From positions 62,001-126,000 of the forward strand of contig NZ_JACOGA010000016.1 in assembly GCF_014284175.1 (NCBI RefSeq): 64,000 nucleotides of DNA, given 5' to 3'. The notes under the pieces were generated by a model. It searched no databases. It saw nothing but the letters and a program-made list of their open reading frames with translations, and was not told the origin of the DNA. The DNA comes from Affinundibacterium flavidum. Lineage in GTDB: Bacteria; Pseudomonadota; Gammaproteobacteria; Burkholderiales; Burkholderiaceae_D. Made by a program: the position numbers and the translations under genes. Shown piece by piece: positions 15,131 through 23,753 of the stretch (position 1 is the first letter of the stretch; every line of letters begins with the position of its first letter).

Positions 15131-15586
15131 GTGGCAACTAAATCATCTAAATCAACTGCACCAGCTAGTGCACCTGCAGCTCTCCTCACCGAAGAAGAAA
15201 TTTTGAAGATGGGTGAGAAGGACTATATGAATGACGCACAATTGGCGTTTTTCAAAGCCCGTCTGCAACAACTTGAAAAAGATTTGTTGAAGAATGCCGA
15301 CGAAACGACTGAGCATTTGCGTGAAACCGTCTTGGTTCCAGATCCAGCAGATCGCGCGACCATTGAAGAAGAACATTCTTTAGAATTGCGCACCCGTGAT
15401 CGTGAACGTAAGTTATTGCGCAAAGTGCAGCAATCGATTGCCGCGATTGATGCGGGTGATTACGGTTGGTGCGAGGAAACTGGTGAGCCTATTGGCGTGC
15501 CGCGTTTAATGGCGCGTCCAACGGCAACTTTGTCTTTAGAAGCACAGCAGCGTCGTGAACTAAAGCAAAAGCTGTACGGAGACTAA
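15131..15586 (+). CDS. dksA: DksA/TraR-type RNA polymerase cofactor, cysteine-poor form
   Basis: A 151-residue protein starting at a GTG (15131). A low-complexity Ser/Ala/Pro leader (1-20) is followed by the DksA coiled-coil (about 30-105), with the tip region ADETTEHL and then DPADRATIEEEHSLELRTRDRERKLL; DksA tips carry DxxDxA, and PADRA fits that place. The C-terminal finger reads DYGWCEETGEPIGVPRLMARP, then TATLSLEAQ: only one of the four zinc Cys remains. DksA works with ppGpp in the secondary channel of RNA polymerase. Forms without the zinc site keep function without zinc. Its place behind the Zur-type and COG0523 genes suggests a role in zinc starvation, although similar forms also serve as main DksA in some proteobacteria. 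Confidence 0.93.
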   Translation: MATKSSKSTAPASAPAALLTEEEILKMGEKDYMNDAQLAFFKARLQQLEKDLLKNADETTEHLRETVLVPDPADRATIEEEHSLELRTRDRERKLLRKVQQSIAAIDAGDYGWCEETGEPIGVPRLMARPTATLSLEAQQRRELKQKLYGD

Positions 15587-15610
15587 TCAGGTTTTCGGCC
15601 ATCGTCGTAG

Positions 15611-15641
15611 AAAAATGCGCAGACTTCTCTGCGCATTTTTT
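15611..15641 (+). terminator. rho-independent terminator of dksA
   Basis: AATGCGCAGA (15614-15623) and TCTGCGCATT (15628-15637) form a perfect 10-bp stem with a CTTC loop, followed by a T-run, 24 bases after the dksA stop. Confidence 0.9.
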
Positions 15642-15653
15642 ATGATGATAGCC

Positions 15654-15668
15654 TGCAACTTTGTTGCA
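15654..15668. promoter_or_regulatory. perfect short palindrome, candidate operator
   Basis: TGCAAC-TTT-GTTGCA lies between the dksA terminator and the start of the small DUF2946-like gene at 15785. Position and symmetry fit a dimeric repressor site for the receptor operon. It does not match the AT-rich Zur boxes known to me, so the regulator is open. Confidence 0.35.
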
Positions 15669-15784
15669 TTTGCGTGGTCAGAGTAATGGCAAGATCTTGG
15701 TTTTTATCAAATGCACATTACATATGCCGTGTGAATCATTGTTAAGAGTGCTCAAAAAGGTATTCAAAAAGGTATCCCATCAGC

Positions 15785-16162
15785 ATGTCAAATTTGTCGT
15801 TTAACAATAGGCGCCTCAAAGCCATAGTTCTGTTATGGACTATGCTGGTTGTTCTATTGTCGGCGCAATGGCTGGGATTCGCACATAGGATGTCGCATAT
15901 CACCACGATTTCTGGTGAAGTGATGACCTTGGCTTCCGATGGTGAAAATTACCTCGGCATACAAAAACTCAGCAATGCGAATGAATCGAGCATACATTCT
16001 TGTATTTTGTTTGACGCCGCCAGCATTGCAGACGGTTTACAACATAGCATCGCCTTAGAAGTTCCCGCCGTATTTACTGATTTGCCGTCGGTTCAAGTTA
16101 GTATTCTTCCTTGGTTTGCTTCTCTCAGCGTCTATTTTTTAAGTCGCGCCCCACCATTCTGA
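15785..16162 (+). CDS. small exported or membrane protein, DUF2946-like
   Basis: A 125-residue protein with an N-terminal hydrophobic segment (about 13-32, signal or anchor). A predicted outside part contains single His and Cys residues (FAHRMSHIT, SSIHSCILFDA), then a second hydrophobic stretch (about 100-118) and the C terminus SRAPPF. The ending RAPP/RGPP and the HxCxxFD segment resemble proteins annotated DUF2946, which are often next to copper or zinc uptake genes. This is recalled, not searched. It ends about 100 bases before the TonB receptor on the same strand and is probably cotranscribed with it. A metal-linked role is inferred from position. Confidence 0.75.
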   Translation: MSNLSFNNRRLKAIVLLWTMLVVLLSAQWLGFAHRMSHITTISGEVMTLASDGENYLGIQKLSNANESSIHSCILFDAASIADGLQHSIALEVPAVFTDLPSVQVSILPWFASLSVYFLSRAPPF

Positions 16163-16264
16163 AAAACACCGCAGTCCACTGAAGCTCATCTCGGGTCACT
16201 GCCATTGCATTAATCTACGTCGCTATCGCGATGCTCTTTGCTATGTGTTTTTCAGGAATGAATC

Positions 16265-18280
16265 ATGTCTTTACAACCTACTATTTTAGCCGCGGCTATT
16301 TGCGCCGCATTTGCGCCATGTGTTGCATCTGCTCAATCCGTGACACCTGCCCAGTCTTCCACCTCGACCGTAACGGTTTCCGCGAACCCCTTGGGAAAAG
16401 AAGAAAGTATGCAAATTCTTAGTCCGACAAAAATTTTGTCCGGATCTGAATTGCGCTCCAAAATTGGCAGCTCTTTGGGAGAGACTTTGGGTAGTGAACT
16501 TGGCGTTAGCGCCTCTGGTTTTGGTGCTGGTGCATCTCGTCCTATCATCCGTGGGCTGGAAGGTCCGCGCGTAAAGATTCTGCAAAACGGTATGACGGTG
16601 GCCGACGTTTCTGGCTTGTCGAATGATCATGCGGTGGCCAGTGAAACGGCGAGTTCTCAACAAATCGAAATTTTGCGTGGCCCGGCGGCTTTGTTATATG
16701 GCAGTGGCGCAATTGGTGGCTTGGTGAATGTGGTGGATGGACGGATTCCGTTGACCTTGAGCAAACAACTTAATGGTGAATTTGAAGTTAAATACGCAGG
16801 AGTAAATGCAGAAAAAGGCGGTTCATTCTTCCTTGATGGTTCGTTAAATGACATCGCCCTGCATTTAGACGGAAATAGTCGCAACACAGGGGATTACAAA
16901 ATTCCTGGCAATGCGAATGTCCATGGTGATGGTGACATCAAAGGGCGCTTGCCGAATAGTTTTACACATGAACATAGCCTGGGTTTTGGTGCTAGTCTGA
17001 TTCAATCATGGGGACACATTGGTGCTTCGGTGCAAAGTATGGCGGACCGTTATGGTATCCCGACCGAAGAAATGTCTTTCATCGATTTAGATCAAACTCG
17101 CTTTGATTTGGATGCTGCCGTCCAGCGCCCTTTCTTAGCTTTTGATGCGCTAACTTTCAAATTGGGCTCTACGGATTATCAGCACGTAGAAAAATTGCGC
17201 GACGGCACGCCTGCGACCAACTTTAAAAATCGCACCCTGGAAACTCGCACTGGTTTATCCCATAGCAATTGGCAAGGATGGGAAGGCAATATCGGCGTGC
17301 AAACTGAGAACTCTAATTTTTCTGCCTTAGCTGCTGCGACTGGTCGAGCAGATACTGTGCCGGTGACGCGTAGCGTATCGAATGCCGTATTTTTGGTAGA
17401 ACAAAAGACTTTTGGTAGCGTGGCTTTGAGTGCTGGCGCACGGATAGAAAATGTACAGCGACAACCAAAAGCCTCTTTCAATTTACCAGAACGTAGTTTT
17501 AATCTGCATTCATTTTCGGTCGGCGGTTTAATTCCTGTGATCGATGGTTACGCTATCGTGACTAGTTTGTCGACCGCCGAGCGTGCGCCCACCACGGAAG
17601 AATTGTATTCGAAGGGGCCGCATGAATCGACCTTGACTTTTGATATTGGTAACCAGCATTTGCAGAGTGAAAAATCACGCAATCTGGAATTGAGCATGCA
17701 AAAAACCGTAGGCCTAGTACGTTGGAAGGTGAATGGCTTCATTAATCAAGTCGACAATTATGTGTTTGGTGAAATTGATGGATTGCGTGTGAATGAAGAG
17801 GGTGAGCACGATGTCACCGGCGAATTTACTCAACGCTATTGGAAACAAGCTGCGGCGACCATACGTGGTGGCGAAGCTGAGATTGCTTATAATCAAATTG
17901 GCGAAGGAATCTCTATCCGCGCTTTTGCAGATACTTCACATGGCACTTTAAAGCAGCGCGGCAATCTACCTTTGCAAGCCGCGAACCGTATCGGTCTCGA
18001 TCTCGGTTACCGCAGCGGAGCGTGGCGTAATGCGGTGAGTGTATTGCATGCCCAAAAACAAGATCGATTGGCCAGCTCAGAAACTTTTGTCACGCCATCT
18101 TTCACTAAAGTAGACGTCAATATCACTTATACGCATCCGTACATGAATGCGCAATTGACTTGGTTTGCTCAAATCAAAAATTTGCTCAATCAAGATATTC
18201 GTTTAGCGACTTCCGTGCTAAAGGAAACCGTACCGCAACCGATGCGTGGTTTTATTTGTGGTGTCAGAGCGAATTTTTAA
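16265..18280 (+). CDS. TonB-dependent outer-membrane receptor, ZnuD-like
   Basis: A 671-residue receptor with a signal peptide (cleavage near ASA-QS) and AGGAATGAATC upstream of the ATG. STVTVSANPLG just after the signal is the likely TonB box. The plug domain (about 45-160) has GASRPIIRGLEGPRVKIL, SNDHAVASE and ILRGPAALLYGSGAIGG. The barrel runs to the C-terminal Phe (GVRANF). The SNDHA segment and overall plug pattern resemble ZnuD, which imports zinc, although His-rich loops are not prominent here. Linkage to Zur-type and COG0523 genes supports zinc or zincophore uptake. Copper or another metal complex is the main alternative. Confidence 0.92.
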   Translation: MSLQPTILAAAICAAFAPCVASAQSVTPAQSSTSTVTVSANPLGKEESMQILSPTKILSGSELRSKIGSSLGETLGSELGVSASGFGAGASRPIIRGLEGPRVKILQNGMTVADVSGLSNDHAVASETASSQQIEILRGPAALLYGSGAIGGLVNVVDGRIPLTLSKQLNGEFEVKYAGVNAEKGGSFFLDGSLNDIALHLDGNSRNTGDYKIPGNANVHGDGDIKGRLPNSFTHEHSLGFGASLIQSWGHIGASVQSMADRYGIPTEEMSFIDLDQTRFDLDAAVQRPFLAFDALTFKLGSTDYQHVEKLRDGTPATNFKNRTLETRTGLSHSNWQGWEGNIGVQTENSNFSALAAATGRADTVPVTRSVSNAVFLVEQKTFGSVALSAGARIENVQRQPKASFNLPERSFNLHSFSVGGLIPVIDGYAIVTSLSTAERAPTTEELYSKGPHESTLTFDIGNQHLQSEKSRNLELSMQKTVGLVRWKVNGFINQVDNYVFGEIDGLRVNEEGEHDVTGEFTQRYWKQAAATIRGGEAEIAYNQIGEGISIRAFADTSHGTLKQRGNLPLQAANRIGLDLGYRSGAWRNAVSVLHAQKQDRLASSETFVTPSFTKVDVNITYTHPYMNAQLTWFAQIKNLLNQDIRLATSVLKETVPQPMRGFICGVRANF

Positions 18281-18651
18281 GTCAATTTGCGATGGATCTT
18301 TAATCTGTATTAAGTGGATAAACGCAAAATATTGTGAAATAGATTTGTTACCCATGATCTTTGCTAAACTGATCTGGGATGCTCAAATGAATATTTAATT
18401 GATTAAATGGAATCGATTTAGACACAATTGAGAGAATTTTCGCCGAAGAACCAAAAAATACTTGATGGCGACTAGTTGCTATCAAGTACTAATGCTAAAA
18501 TTTTCCACTACGCGCGGAAATGATTCCTGTCTTTTATGAGCAAAATTATCAGATTTCCGTCTATACTTAGAATACAGATGAAAATCTAAATTCAAATATA
18601 TTGAAGCAGTTGATTATTGTTTGACATTTTCAAAACTAAAGTTAGGTTGCC
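18281..18651. other. 371-base gap with a 10-11 bp inverted repeat
   Basis: AT-rich sequence between the receptor and the STAS gene, same strand. At 18459-18488 TACTTGATGGC pairs with GCTATCAAGTA with one wobble around an 8-base loop. No T-run follows, so a structured leader or operator is as likely as termination. No open reading frame of note is present. Confidence 0.5.
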
Positions 18652-20055
18652 GTGGGGATTTTTAAGCTTTTCGGAAAGAAACCAGATCGAGAAGAGCCTA
18701 GTAGCTCTGAAAAGCCGGTTTCCAAGAAAACTCGAGTCAAGAAACAAAACACCGTCATTGGACAAGTCCAAGATGACGAGGCTTTGACACATTCTTTGAC
18801 CGAGAAAAAGCATATTGCGCGCGCGACTGAAAGAAAGATTGATGCGATAGAATTTGAAATGTCCCGCGATATGGGACGACCAAAGTCCCTATCGTCGAAA
18901 ATGAACACTGACGGCCCCTTGACCCGCACCGGCCCGAATCAATTTCATAGCGATTTTATCGCCACTGACTTCCAAAGTACGGTGGCATTAAATTTACCGA
19001 CCACTGAGTTATTGCTGGGCCATACCGAGTTAAATCCCGCAACCATGGCGCAGACGGAATCTGTACCTTTGCTGGAAGAAGCTGCCATTCTTTTTGCTAC
19101 TGGCCAGGTCAAGGTTGCCGAGCACATGTTGCGTAGTGCGATAGATCTGGATAATTTAGGCAATGCGGCAACTCTCGCTTGGTTCATGTTATTTGATCTC
19201 TACCAGATTGAAAAGAATCAATACGCATTTGAAAGCCTGTCCTTAGACTACGCCGGCAAATACGAAACTTCTCCACCAGTTTGGCATAATTCAGAAACGA
19301 ATATTGATGCTCCTGAAAGCAAAGACGAAAGTGCGATTCCAGGTCTGGTCTTTCCTTCTAAGCTCGATGGTGAAATCATTAAGTTACTGCAAAAACTGAA
19401 TAATCTCAGTGATAGCAGTAAAGTCTTAAAATTGGATTTTGGTCGTGTGAAAACGGTCGACCCGGTCGGTTGTGGTTTGCTCTTGCGCGCCATGCGTAAT
19501 TTGAAAAAAACCAAACATGATTTGGTGTTGGTTGCGGCACAAAATCTCACCGAACAAATACGCTCAATACTCGAAGTTGGGCGACGCGATGAAACTGAAG
19601 CGCCGTGGTTATTGCTACTAGAAGTCTTGCAATTACTGCAGTTGAAAGAAGTATTTGAAGAGGCCAGTATCGACTATTGTGTGACCTTCGAAGTGTCGCC
19701 GCCAGCCTTCGAAGCGCCGACCAGTAAGGTGACAACCGCCGTTGCCGAAGCTATTCCTGCCGACGAGAATTCTGATCGTTTTATGATGCCGAAAACGATA
19801 GAAGGAAGTACGGAAGCACTGGTCAAACAAATTGCCGCACATGCTAAAAACCACGATCTGGTCATACTCGATTGCTCACAACTGGAGCGAGTTGAATTTG
19901 GCGCTTCGGCGCAGCTATTGAATGGTTTGGTGCCGATTTCAGGCACTAAAGGCAAGTCAGTACAATTTCATGAAGTGAATTATTTGGTGATGCATTTATT
20001 TAATGCCATGGGCTTAAAAAATGTTGCCGCTATCTTTCCGCGCAAGCAATCTTAA
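18652..20055 (+). CDS. STAS-domain protein with N-terminal basic tail
   Basis: A 467-residue protein starting at a GTG (18652), opening with MGIFKLFGKKPDREE. About 60 residues of basic, charged, probably disordered tail are followed by a segment with LPLLEEAAILFATGQ and helices like a FimV/TPR-type module (about 140-200). Two STAS-like domains follow, near 230-330 (SKVLKLDFGRVKTVDPVGC) and 365-465 (DLVILDCSQLERVEFGASAQ). STAS domains usually bind anti-sigma factors or act as regulatory partners; neither domain has an evident conserved phosphorylatable Ser. The gene is upstream of hslVU on the same strand but separated from it by a sigma-32 promoter. The function is unknown. Confidence 0.85.
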   Translation: MGIFKLFGKKPDREEPSSSEKPVSKKTRVKKQNTVIGQVQDDEALTHSLTEKKHIARATERKIDAIEFEMSRDMGRPKSLSSKMNTDGPLTRTGPNQFHSDFIATDFQSTVALNLPTTELLLGHTELNPATMAQTESVPLLEEAAILFATGQVKVAEHMLRSAIDLDNLGNAATLAWFMLFDLYQIEKNQYAFESLSLDYAGKYETSPPVWHNSETNIDAPESKDESAIPGLVFPSKLDGEIIKLLQKLNNLSDSSKVLKLDFGRVKTVDPVGCGLLLRAMRNLKKTKHDLVLVAAQNLTEQIRSILEVGRRDETEAPWLLLLEVLQLLQLKEVFEEASIDYCVTFEVSPPAFEAPTSKVTTAVAEAIPADENSDRFMMPKTIEGSTEALVKQIAAHAKNHDLVILDCSQLERVEFGASAQLLNGLVPISGTKGKSVQFHEVNYLVMHLFNAMGLKNVAAIFPRKQS

Positions 20056-20074
20056 ATCGCTTAACGACGCCAGT

Positions 20075-20102
20075 CTTGCAATTGGCGAAATACACCCCAT
20101 TT
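20075..20102 (+). promoter_or_regulatory. sigma-32 (RpoH) heat-shock promoter of hslVU
   Basis: CTTGCAA (20075-20081) is followed after exactly 13 bases by CCCCATTT (20095-20102). The consensus is CTTGAAA-N13-CCCCATNT, so only one base differs. It ends about 80 bases before the hslV start codon, and hslVU is a classic heat-shock operon. Confidence 0.88.
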
Positions 20103-20184
20103 TCTTTTTCTGAGCGCGTCTGCCTTACGCTGATAGCCGCTATCGCCTATGCTTTTGTATAGGCGGAAATTCAATGAGGACATT

Positions 20185-20721
20185 ATGGAACAATTTCACG
20201 GCACCACGATTCTGACTGTACGCAGAGGTAATGTGGTGGCATTGGGTGGTGATGGTCAAGTCACTTTAGGCAATATCGTCATGAAGGGTACGGCACGTAA
20301 AGTGCGTAAGCTGTATCACAATAAGGTGTTGGCAGGATTTGCAGGTGGCACAGCGGATGCCTTTACCTTGATAGAGCGCTTTGAGTCTAAGTTAGAAAAG
20401 CATCAGGGGCATTTAATGCGTGCGTCGGTGGAGCTTGCAAAAGACTGGCGTACGGATCGTATGCTACGCCGCTTAGAAGCGATGCTATTGGTGGCGGATA
20501 AAGATACTACCTTGGTCATTACCGGAAACGGCGATGTATTAGAACCGAATGACGGCATCGGTGCGATTGGTTCCGGCGGTACTTTTGCGCAATCGGCCGC
20601 CATTGCACTTTATCAAAATACGGACTTGTCGCCTGTAGATATTGTAAAAAAATCGCTCACGATTGCTGGCGAACTCTGTATCTACACGAATCTGTCCCAT
20701 ACGATCGAAACCTTGGAATAA
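20185..20721 (+). CDS. hslV: ATP-dependent protease peptidase subunit HslV
   Basis: A 178-residue proteasome-beta-like subunit. I chose the ATG at 20185 with AGGA upstream; an earlier in-frame start adds 12 unrelated residues. The precursor begins MEQFHG and the mature N-terminal Thr is in GTTILTVRRG, giving the TTxxxVRR start of all HslV; removal of six residues is therefore expected. GDGQVTLG, GFAGGTADAFTL and GSGGTFAQSAA are typical. It forms a double hexamer capped by HslU and degrades regulators and misfolded proteins in the cytoplasm. hslU follows after 68 bases. Confidence 0.97.
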   Translation: MEQFHGTTILTVRRGNVVALGGDGQVTLGNIVMKGTARKVRKLYHNKVLAGFAGGTADAFTLIERFESKLEKHQGHLMRASVELAKDWRTDRMLRRLEAMLLVADKDTTLVITGNGDVLEPNDGIGAIGSGGTFAQSAAIALYQNTDLSPVDIVKKSLTIAGELCIYTNLSHTIETLE

Positions 20722-20789
20722 GCTAAATAGTGCTAAGCCTGCGCAGATGAATGCGCGGCCACTGTTAGTTTCGCTAAAGAGATGAAAAA

Positions 20790-22130
20790 ATGAATATGAC
20801 TCCTCAGGAAATTGTTTCCGAATTAGATAAACATGTCGTCGGTCAAGATAAAGCTAAGCGCGCAGTGGCGATTGCTTTGCGCAATCGCTGGCGTCGTCAG
20901 CAAGTGGCGGAGCCTTTACGTCACGAGATTACTCCCAAAAATATTTTGATGATAGGGCCAACTGGTGTTGGTAAGACCGAGATTGCACGTCGCCTGGCGA
21001 AGCTAGCTGATGCGCCGTTTATCAAAATAGAAGCGACTAAGTTTACCGAAGTCGGCTATGTCGGGCGTGATGTGGATACCATCATTCGTGATTTGGTTGA
21101 TATTGGTATTAAGCAAACGCGCGAATCCGCCATGCGCAAAGTGCGTGCCCGTGCCGAAGATGCGGCGGAAGATAGAATCTTAGATGTCTTATTGCCACCA
21201 GCACGTGATTTTGGCATAGGTCAGGAAGCGAATACCGATAGTTCAAGTGCCGATAATGCGACGCGTCAGACTTTCAGAAAACGTCTGCGCGAAGGTGGTC
21301 TGGACGATAAAGAAATTGAGATTGATGTGGCTGAAGCCGCGCCACAGATGGAAATCATGGCACCGCCAGGCATGGAAGAAATGACGGATCAGATTAAGGC
21401 GATGTTTTCTGGTGTTGGTAGTGGCCGTAAGAAATCCCGTCGTCTGAAAATCAAAGATGCTCTGAAGTTGATGATAGACGAGGAAGCGGCCAAACTGATC
21501 AATGACGACGAGCTCAAGCAAGATGCGATTAAAAACGTCGAGCAAAACGGCATCGTTTTTTTAGATGAAATCGATAAGATTGCTTCCCGTTCTGAAGCTG
21601 GCGGTGCTGAAGTATCACGCGCTGGCGTGCAACGCGATTTATTACCGTTGGTAGAAGGTACAACTGTCAACACCAAGTTTGGTATGATCAAAACCGATCA
21701 TATTTTGTTCATCGCGTCAGGGGCATTTCATTTTGCTAAGCCATCAGATTTGATTCCCGAGCTGCAAGGCCGCTTTCCGATTCGGGTGGAATTAGAATCG
21801 CTATCAATTGCAGATTTTGAATGTATCTTAACTAGTACTGACGCCTGCTTAACGCGTCAATACGAAGCCTTGCTGGCAACCGAAGGCGTTAAGATAGAGT
21901 TTCTGCCAGAAGGTGTACAGCGCCTCGCAGGGATCGCCTATTCCGTGAATGAAACCACAGAAAACATCGGTGCCCGTCGTCTGTACACGGTGATGGAAAA
22001 ACTGTTGGAAGAAATCTCGTTTGATGCCCATCAAAACAGTGGTAAAACGGTCGTGATCGATGCAGCTTATGTGGAGCAACGTTTGCAAGCTTTATCGGTC
22101 AATGAAGACTTATCGCGTTACGTTTTGTAG
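20790..22130 (+). CDS. hslU: HslU ATPase/unfoldase
   Basis: A 446-residue AAA+ protein. Walker A is GPTGVGKTEIARRLAKL (about 51-67), the pore loop is EVGYVGRDV near 90, the intermediate I-domain spans about 110-240, and Walker B is GIVFLDEIDKIA near 252. The sensor 2 region GARRLYTVME is near 395. The C-terminal tail LSRYVL is the segment that inserts into HslV to activate it. Normal length. It unfolds substrates and threads them into HslV. It shares the heat-shock promoter upstream of hslV. Confidence 0.98.
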   Translation: MNMTPQEIVSELDKHVVGQDKAKRAVAIALRNRWRRQQVAEPLRHEITPKNILMIGPTGVGKTEIARRLAKLADAPFIKIEATKFTEVGYVGRDVDTIIRDLVDIGIKQTRESAMRKVRARAEDAAEDRILDVLLPPARDFGIGQEANTDSSSADNATRQTFRKRLREGGLDDKEIEIDVAEAAPQMEIMAPPGMEEMTDQIKAMFSGVGSGRKKSRRLKIKDALKLMIDEEAAKLINDDELKQDAIKNVEQNGIVFLDEIDKIASRSEAGGAEVSRAGVQRDLLPLVEGTTVNTKFGMIKTDHILFIASGAFHFAKPSDLIPELQGRFPIRVELESLSIADFECILTSTDACLTRQYEALLATEGVKIEFLPEGVQRLAGIAYSVNETTENIGARRLYTVMEKLLEEISFDAHQNSGKTVVIDAAYVEQRLQALSVNEDLSRYVL

Positions 22131-22159
22131 TGCAGAATTATTGAAGATGGGAGAGCAGG

Positions 22160-22354
22160 GTGGCGAATAAGACTTTAGGCACGCGACAAAAACTCGTGTT
22201 TCGTCTTGACCCTGCGCAAGTGAAACCGCGTAACCCTGTTGCTGCACTAGCTAAGCGTGGTGGTGCTGGCAGCCATCAGAAAAACAGTGCAGCTTTGCGA
22301 CAAGCACAGAAACAAGCATTAAAAAAATTGGCAATTGAAGGCGAAGGGGATTAA
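22160..22354 (+). CDS. small basic protein of unknown function
   Basis: A 64-residue protein starting at a GTG (22160) preceded by GGGAGAG. It is rich in Lys, Arg, Gln and Ala (MANKTLGTRQKLVFRLDPAQ at the start, then GGAGSHQKNS and a Lys/Gln-rich helix). It starts 29 bases after hslU on the same strand and may be the last part of that transcript. Nothing identifies a family. The Lys/Arg content suggests nucleic-acid contact, which is only a guess. Confidence 0.55.
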   Translation: MANKTLGTRQKLVFRLDPAQVKPRNPVAALAKRGGAGSHQKNSAALRQAQKQALKKLAIEGEGD

Positions 22355-22408
22355 ACTTCGTTCAGATATTGCCCAACCGCAATGCTATTTCAAAGACCGG
22401 AGTCTGAC

Positions 22409-22615
22409 ATGCCAGGCTGTAGAAAACGTAAATGTTTGAATAAGTTCAGAAAACCCTTGCGGCGTCGTGACCTTTTGACACGGATGTTGGTTGATCTCGG
22501 GATGACCTATGCAGAATCTTTTGGTGGTCTAAAAGCGATTGCTTTTCTGCGTGAGAAAAATGTACCCGAAATGGTAATCTCTCGGGTGATCGGTAACGAC
22601 TATCCCTTATATTGA
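22409..22615 (+). CDS. small hypothetical protein
   Basis: A 68-residue protein from the ATG at 22409, which has GGAG seven bases upstream; an ATG nine codons earlier lacks this. The N terminus is strongly basic (MPGCRKRKCLNKFRKPLRRR), the rest looks like a compact helical domain (LLTRMLVDLGMTYAES, then VPEMVISRVIGNDYPLY). It ends one base before the stop of the convergent gpsA gene. It could be a small regulatory or DNA-binding protein. No family is recognised, and coding status is probable rather than certain. Confidence 0.5.
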   Translation: MPGCRKRKCLNKFRKPLRRRDLLTRMLVDLGMTYAESFGGLKAIAFLREKNVPEMVISRVIGNDYPLY

Positions 22616-22616
22616 T

Positions 22617-23612
22617 TCAAATTGATTCAACCTTGGCATTGCGCGACAGTAAGCGCTCTATCATGTCGGAGGTCGTCACATTGTCAAATAGCACACCAGC
22701 AACCGCATCGGTAATTGGCATTTCCACTTTCAGTTCATGCGCCAGAGCGCGTACAGCTTGAGCGCAGCGCACACCTTCCGCTACATGTCCTAATTCTTGG
22801 ATGATCGTATCTAAAGATTTACCTTCGGCGAGCGCCAGACCTACTCTGCGGTTACGCGACAAATTTCCAGTGCAGGTTAAAATCAAATCACCAACGCCTG
22901 TGAGCCCCATTAAGGTTTCCAGTTTTCCACCTAGTGCGGTACAAAGCCGGCTGATTTCTGCCAGACCGCGAGTCATTAAGGCTGCGCGTGCATTCAGACC
23001 TAAGCCTAAGCCATCCGCGACACCGGTGGCAATTGCCAGTATGTTTTTGACCGCACCACCGACTTCGACCCCGATTACATCATCGCTGGAATAAATCCGC
23101 AAACTGGCACTATGTGCCGCATCTACTACCAATTGACAAAGCTCAGGCGATTGTGAGGCGATAGTAAGTGCACAGGGCAGGCCTTGCGCGACTTCTTGCG
23201 CAAACGAGGGGCCAGATAAGGCACCAGCGAGTACTTGCTCACCTAGCTCTTGTTTTACCACTTGATGTGGCAACAAACGCGTGGACTCTTCAAAGCCTTT
23301 GCACAACCATACAACTTGGCGCAATGGATAGACTTTGGCTTGCTGAAGAAGTGGACGTAAGCCAGAGACTGAACTGGCAATAATCAATAAACCATCATCG
23401 AGCGCATGGCGCATTGCTAAGTCGAAATCAGTGGTTGCCAGTAAGTTATCGGGTAAGGAGAAGCCAGGTAAGTAGTGTTGGTTTTCACGTGTATTCTGGG
23501 CATTGGTCATCGCCGCTTGATTGCGCCCCCATAGGACGACTTGATTTTTGCCTGCCAGCGAGATGGCTAAAGCTGTGCCCCAAGCACCAGCGCCGAGTAC
23601 AGTAATTTTCAT
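22617..23612 (-). CDS. gpsA: NAD(P)H-dependent glycerol-3-phosphate dehydrogenase
   Basis: A 331-residue cytoplasmic enzyme that reduces dihydroxyacetone phosphate to sn-glycerol 3-phosphate for phospholipid synthesis. The N terminus has the Rossmann motif VLGAGAWGTALA. ALSGPSFAQEVA, the catalytic Lys region VGGAVKNILAIATG and the substrate loop GLTGVGDLILTCTGNLSRNR are all present. Normal length. It lies 141 bases downstream of an SH3-domain gene in the same direction; the gap has a short tandem repeat. Confidence 0.97.
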   Translation of the reverse strand: MKITVLGAGAWGTALAISLAGKNQVVLWGRNQAAMTNAQNTRENQHYLPGFSLPDNLLATTDFDLAMRHALDDGLLIIASSVSGLRPLLQQAKVYPLRQVVWLCKGFEESTRLLPHQVVKQELGEQVLAGALSGPSFAQEVAQGLPCALTIASQSPELCQLVVDAAHSASLRIYSSDDVIGVEVGGAVKNILAIATGVADGLGLGLNARAALMTRGLAEISRLCTALGGKLETLMGLTGVGDLILTCTGNLSRNRRVGLALAEGKSLDTIIQELGHVAEGVRCAQAVRALAHELKVEMPITDAVAGVLFDNVTTSDMIERLLSRNAKVESI

Positions 23613-23627
23613 GATGAACCTGTTAGG

Positions 23628-23656
23628 TATTTAGCAAATAAATATTTAGCAAATAA
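23628..23656. repeat. two tandem copies of TATTTAGCAAATAA
   Basis: The 14-mer occurs at 23628-23641 and 23643-23656, followed by a partial third unit (GTGCTTAGC). It lies just upstream of gpsA. This is another small slippage-type repeat in a non-coding gap. Confidence 0.7.
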
Positions 23657-23753
23657 GTGCTTAGCACAGCAGTCGCCAATTAAGCGTGAAGAAAAGCGAT
23701 AGAGAACAACTCAGAGCAACTGAGAGCAATTTTCGCGAGGCGAGGCAATTTGC

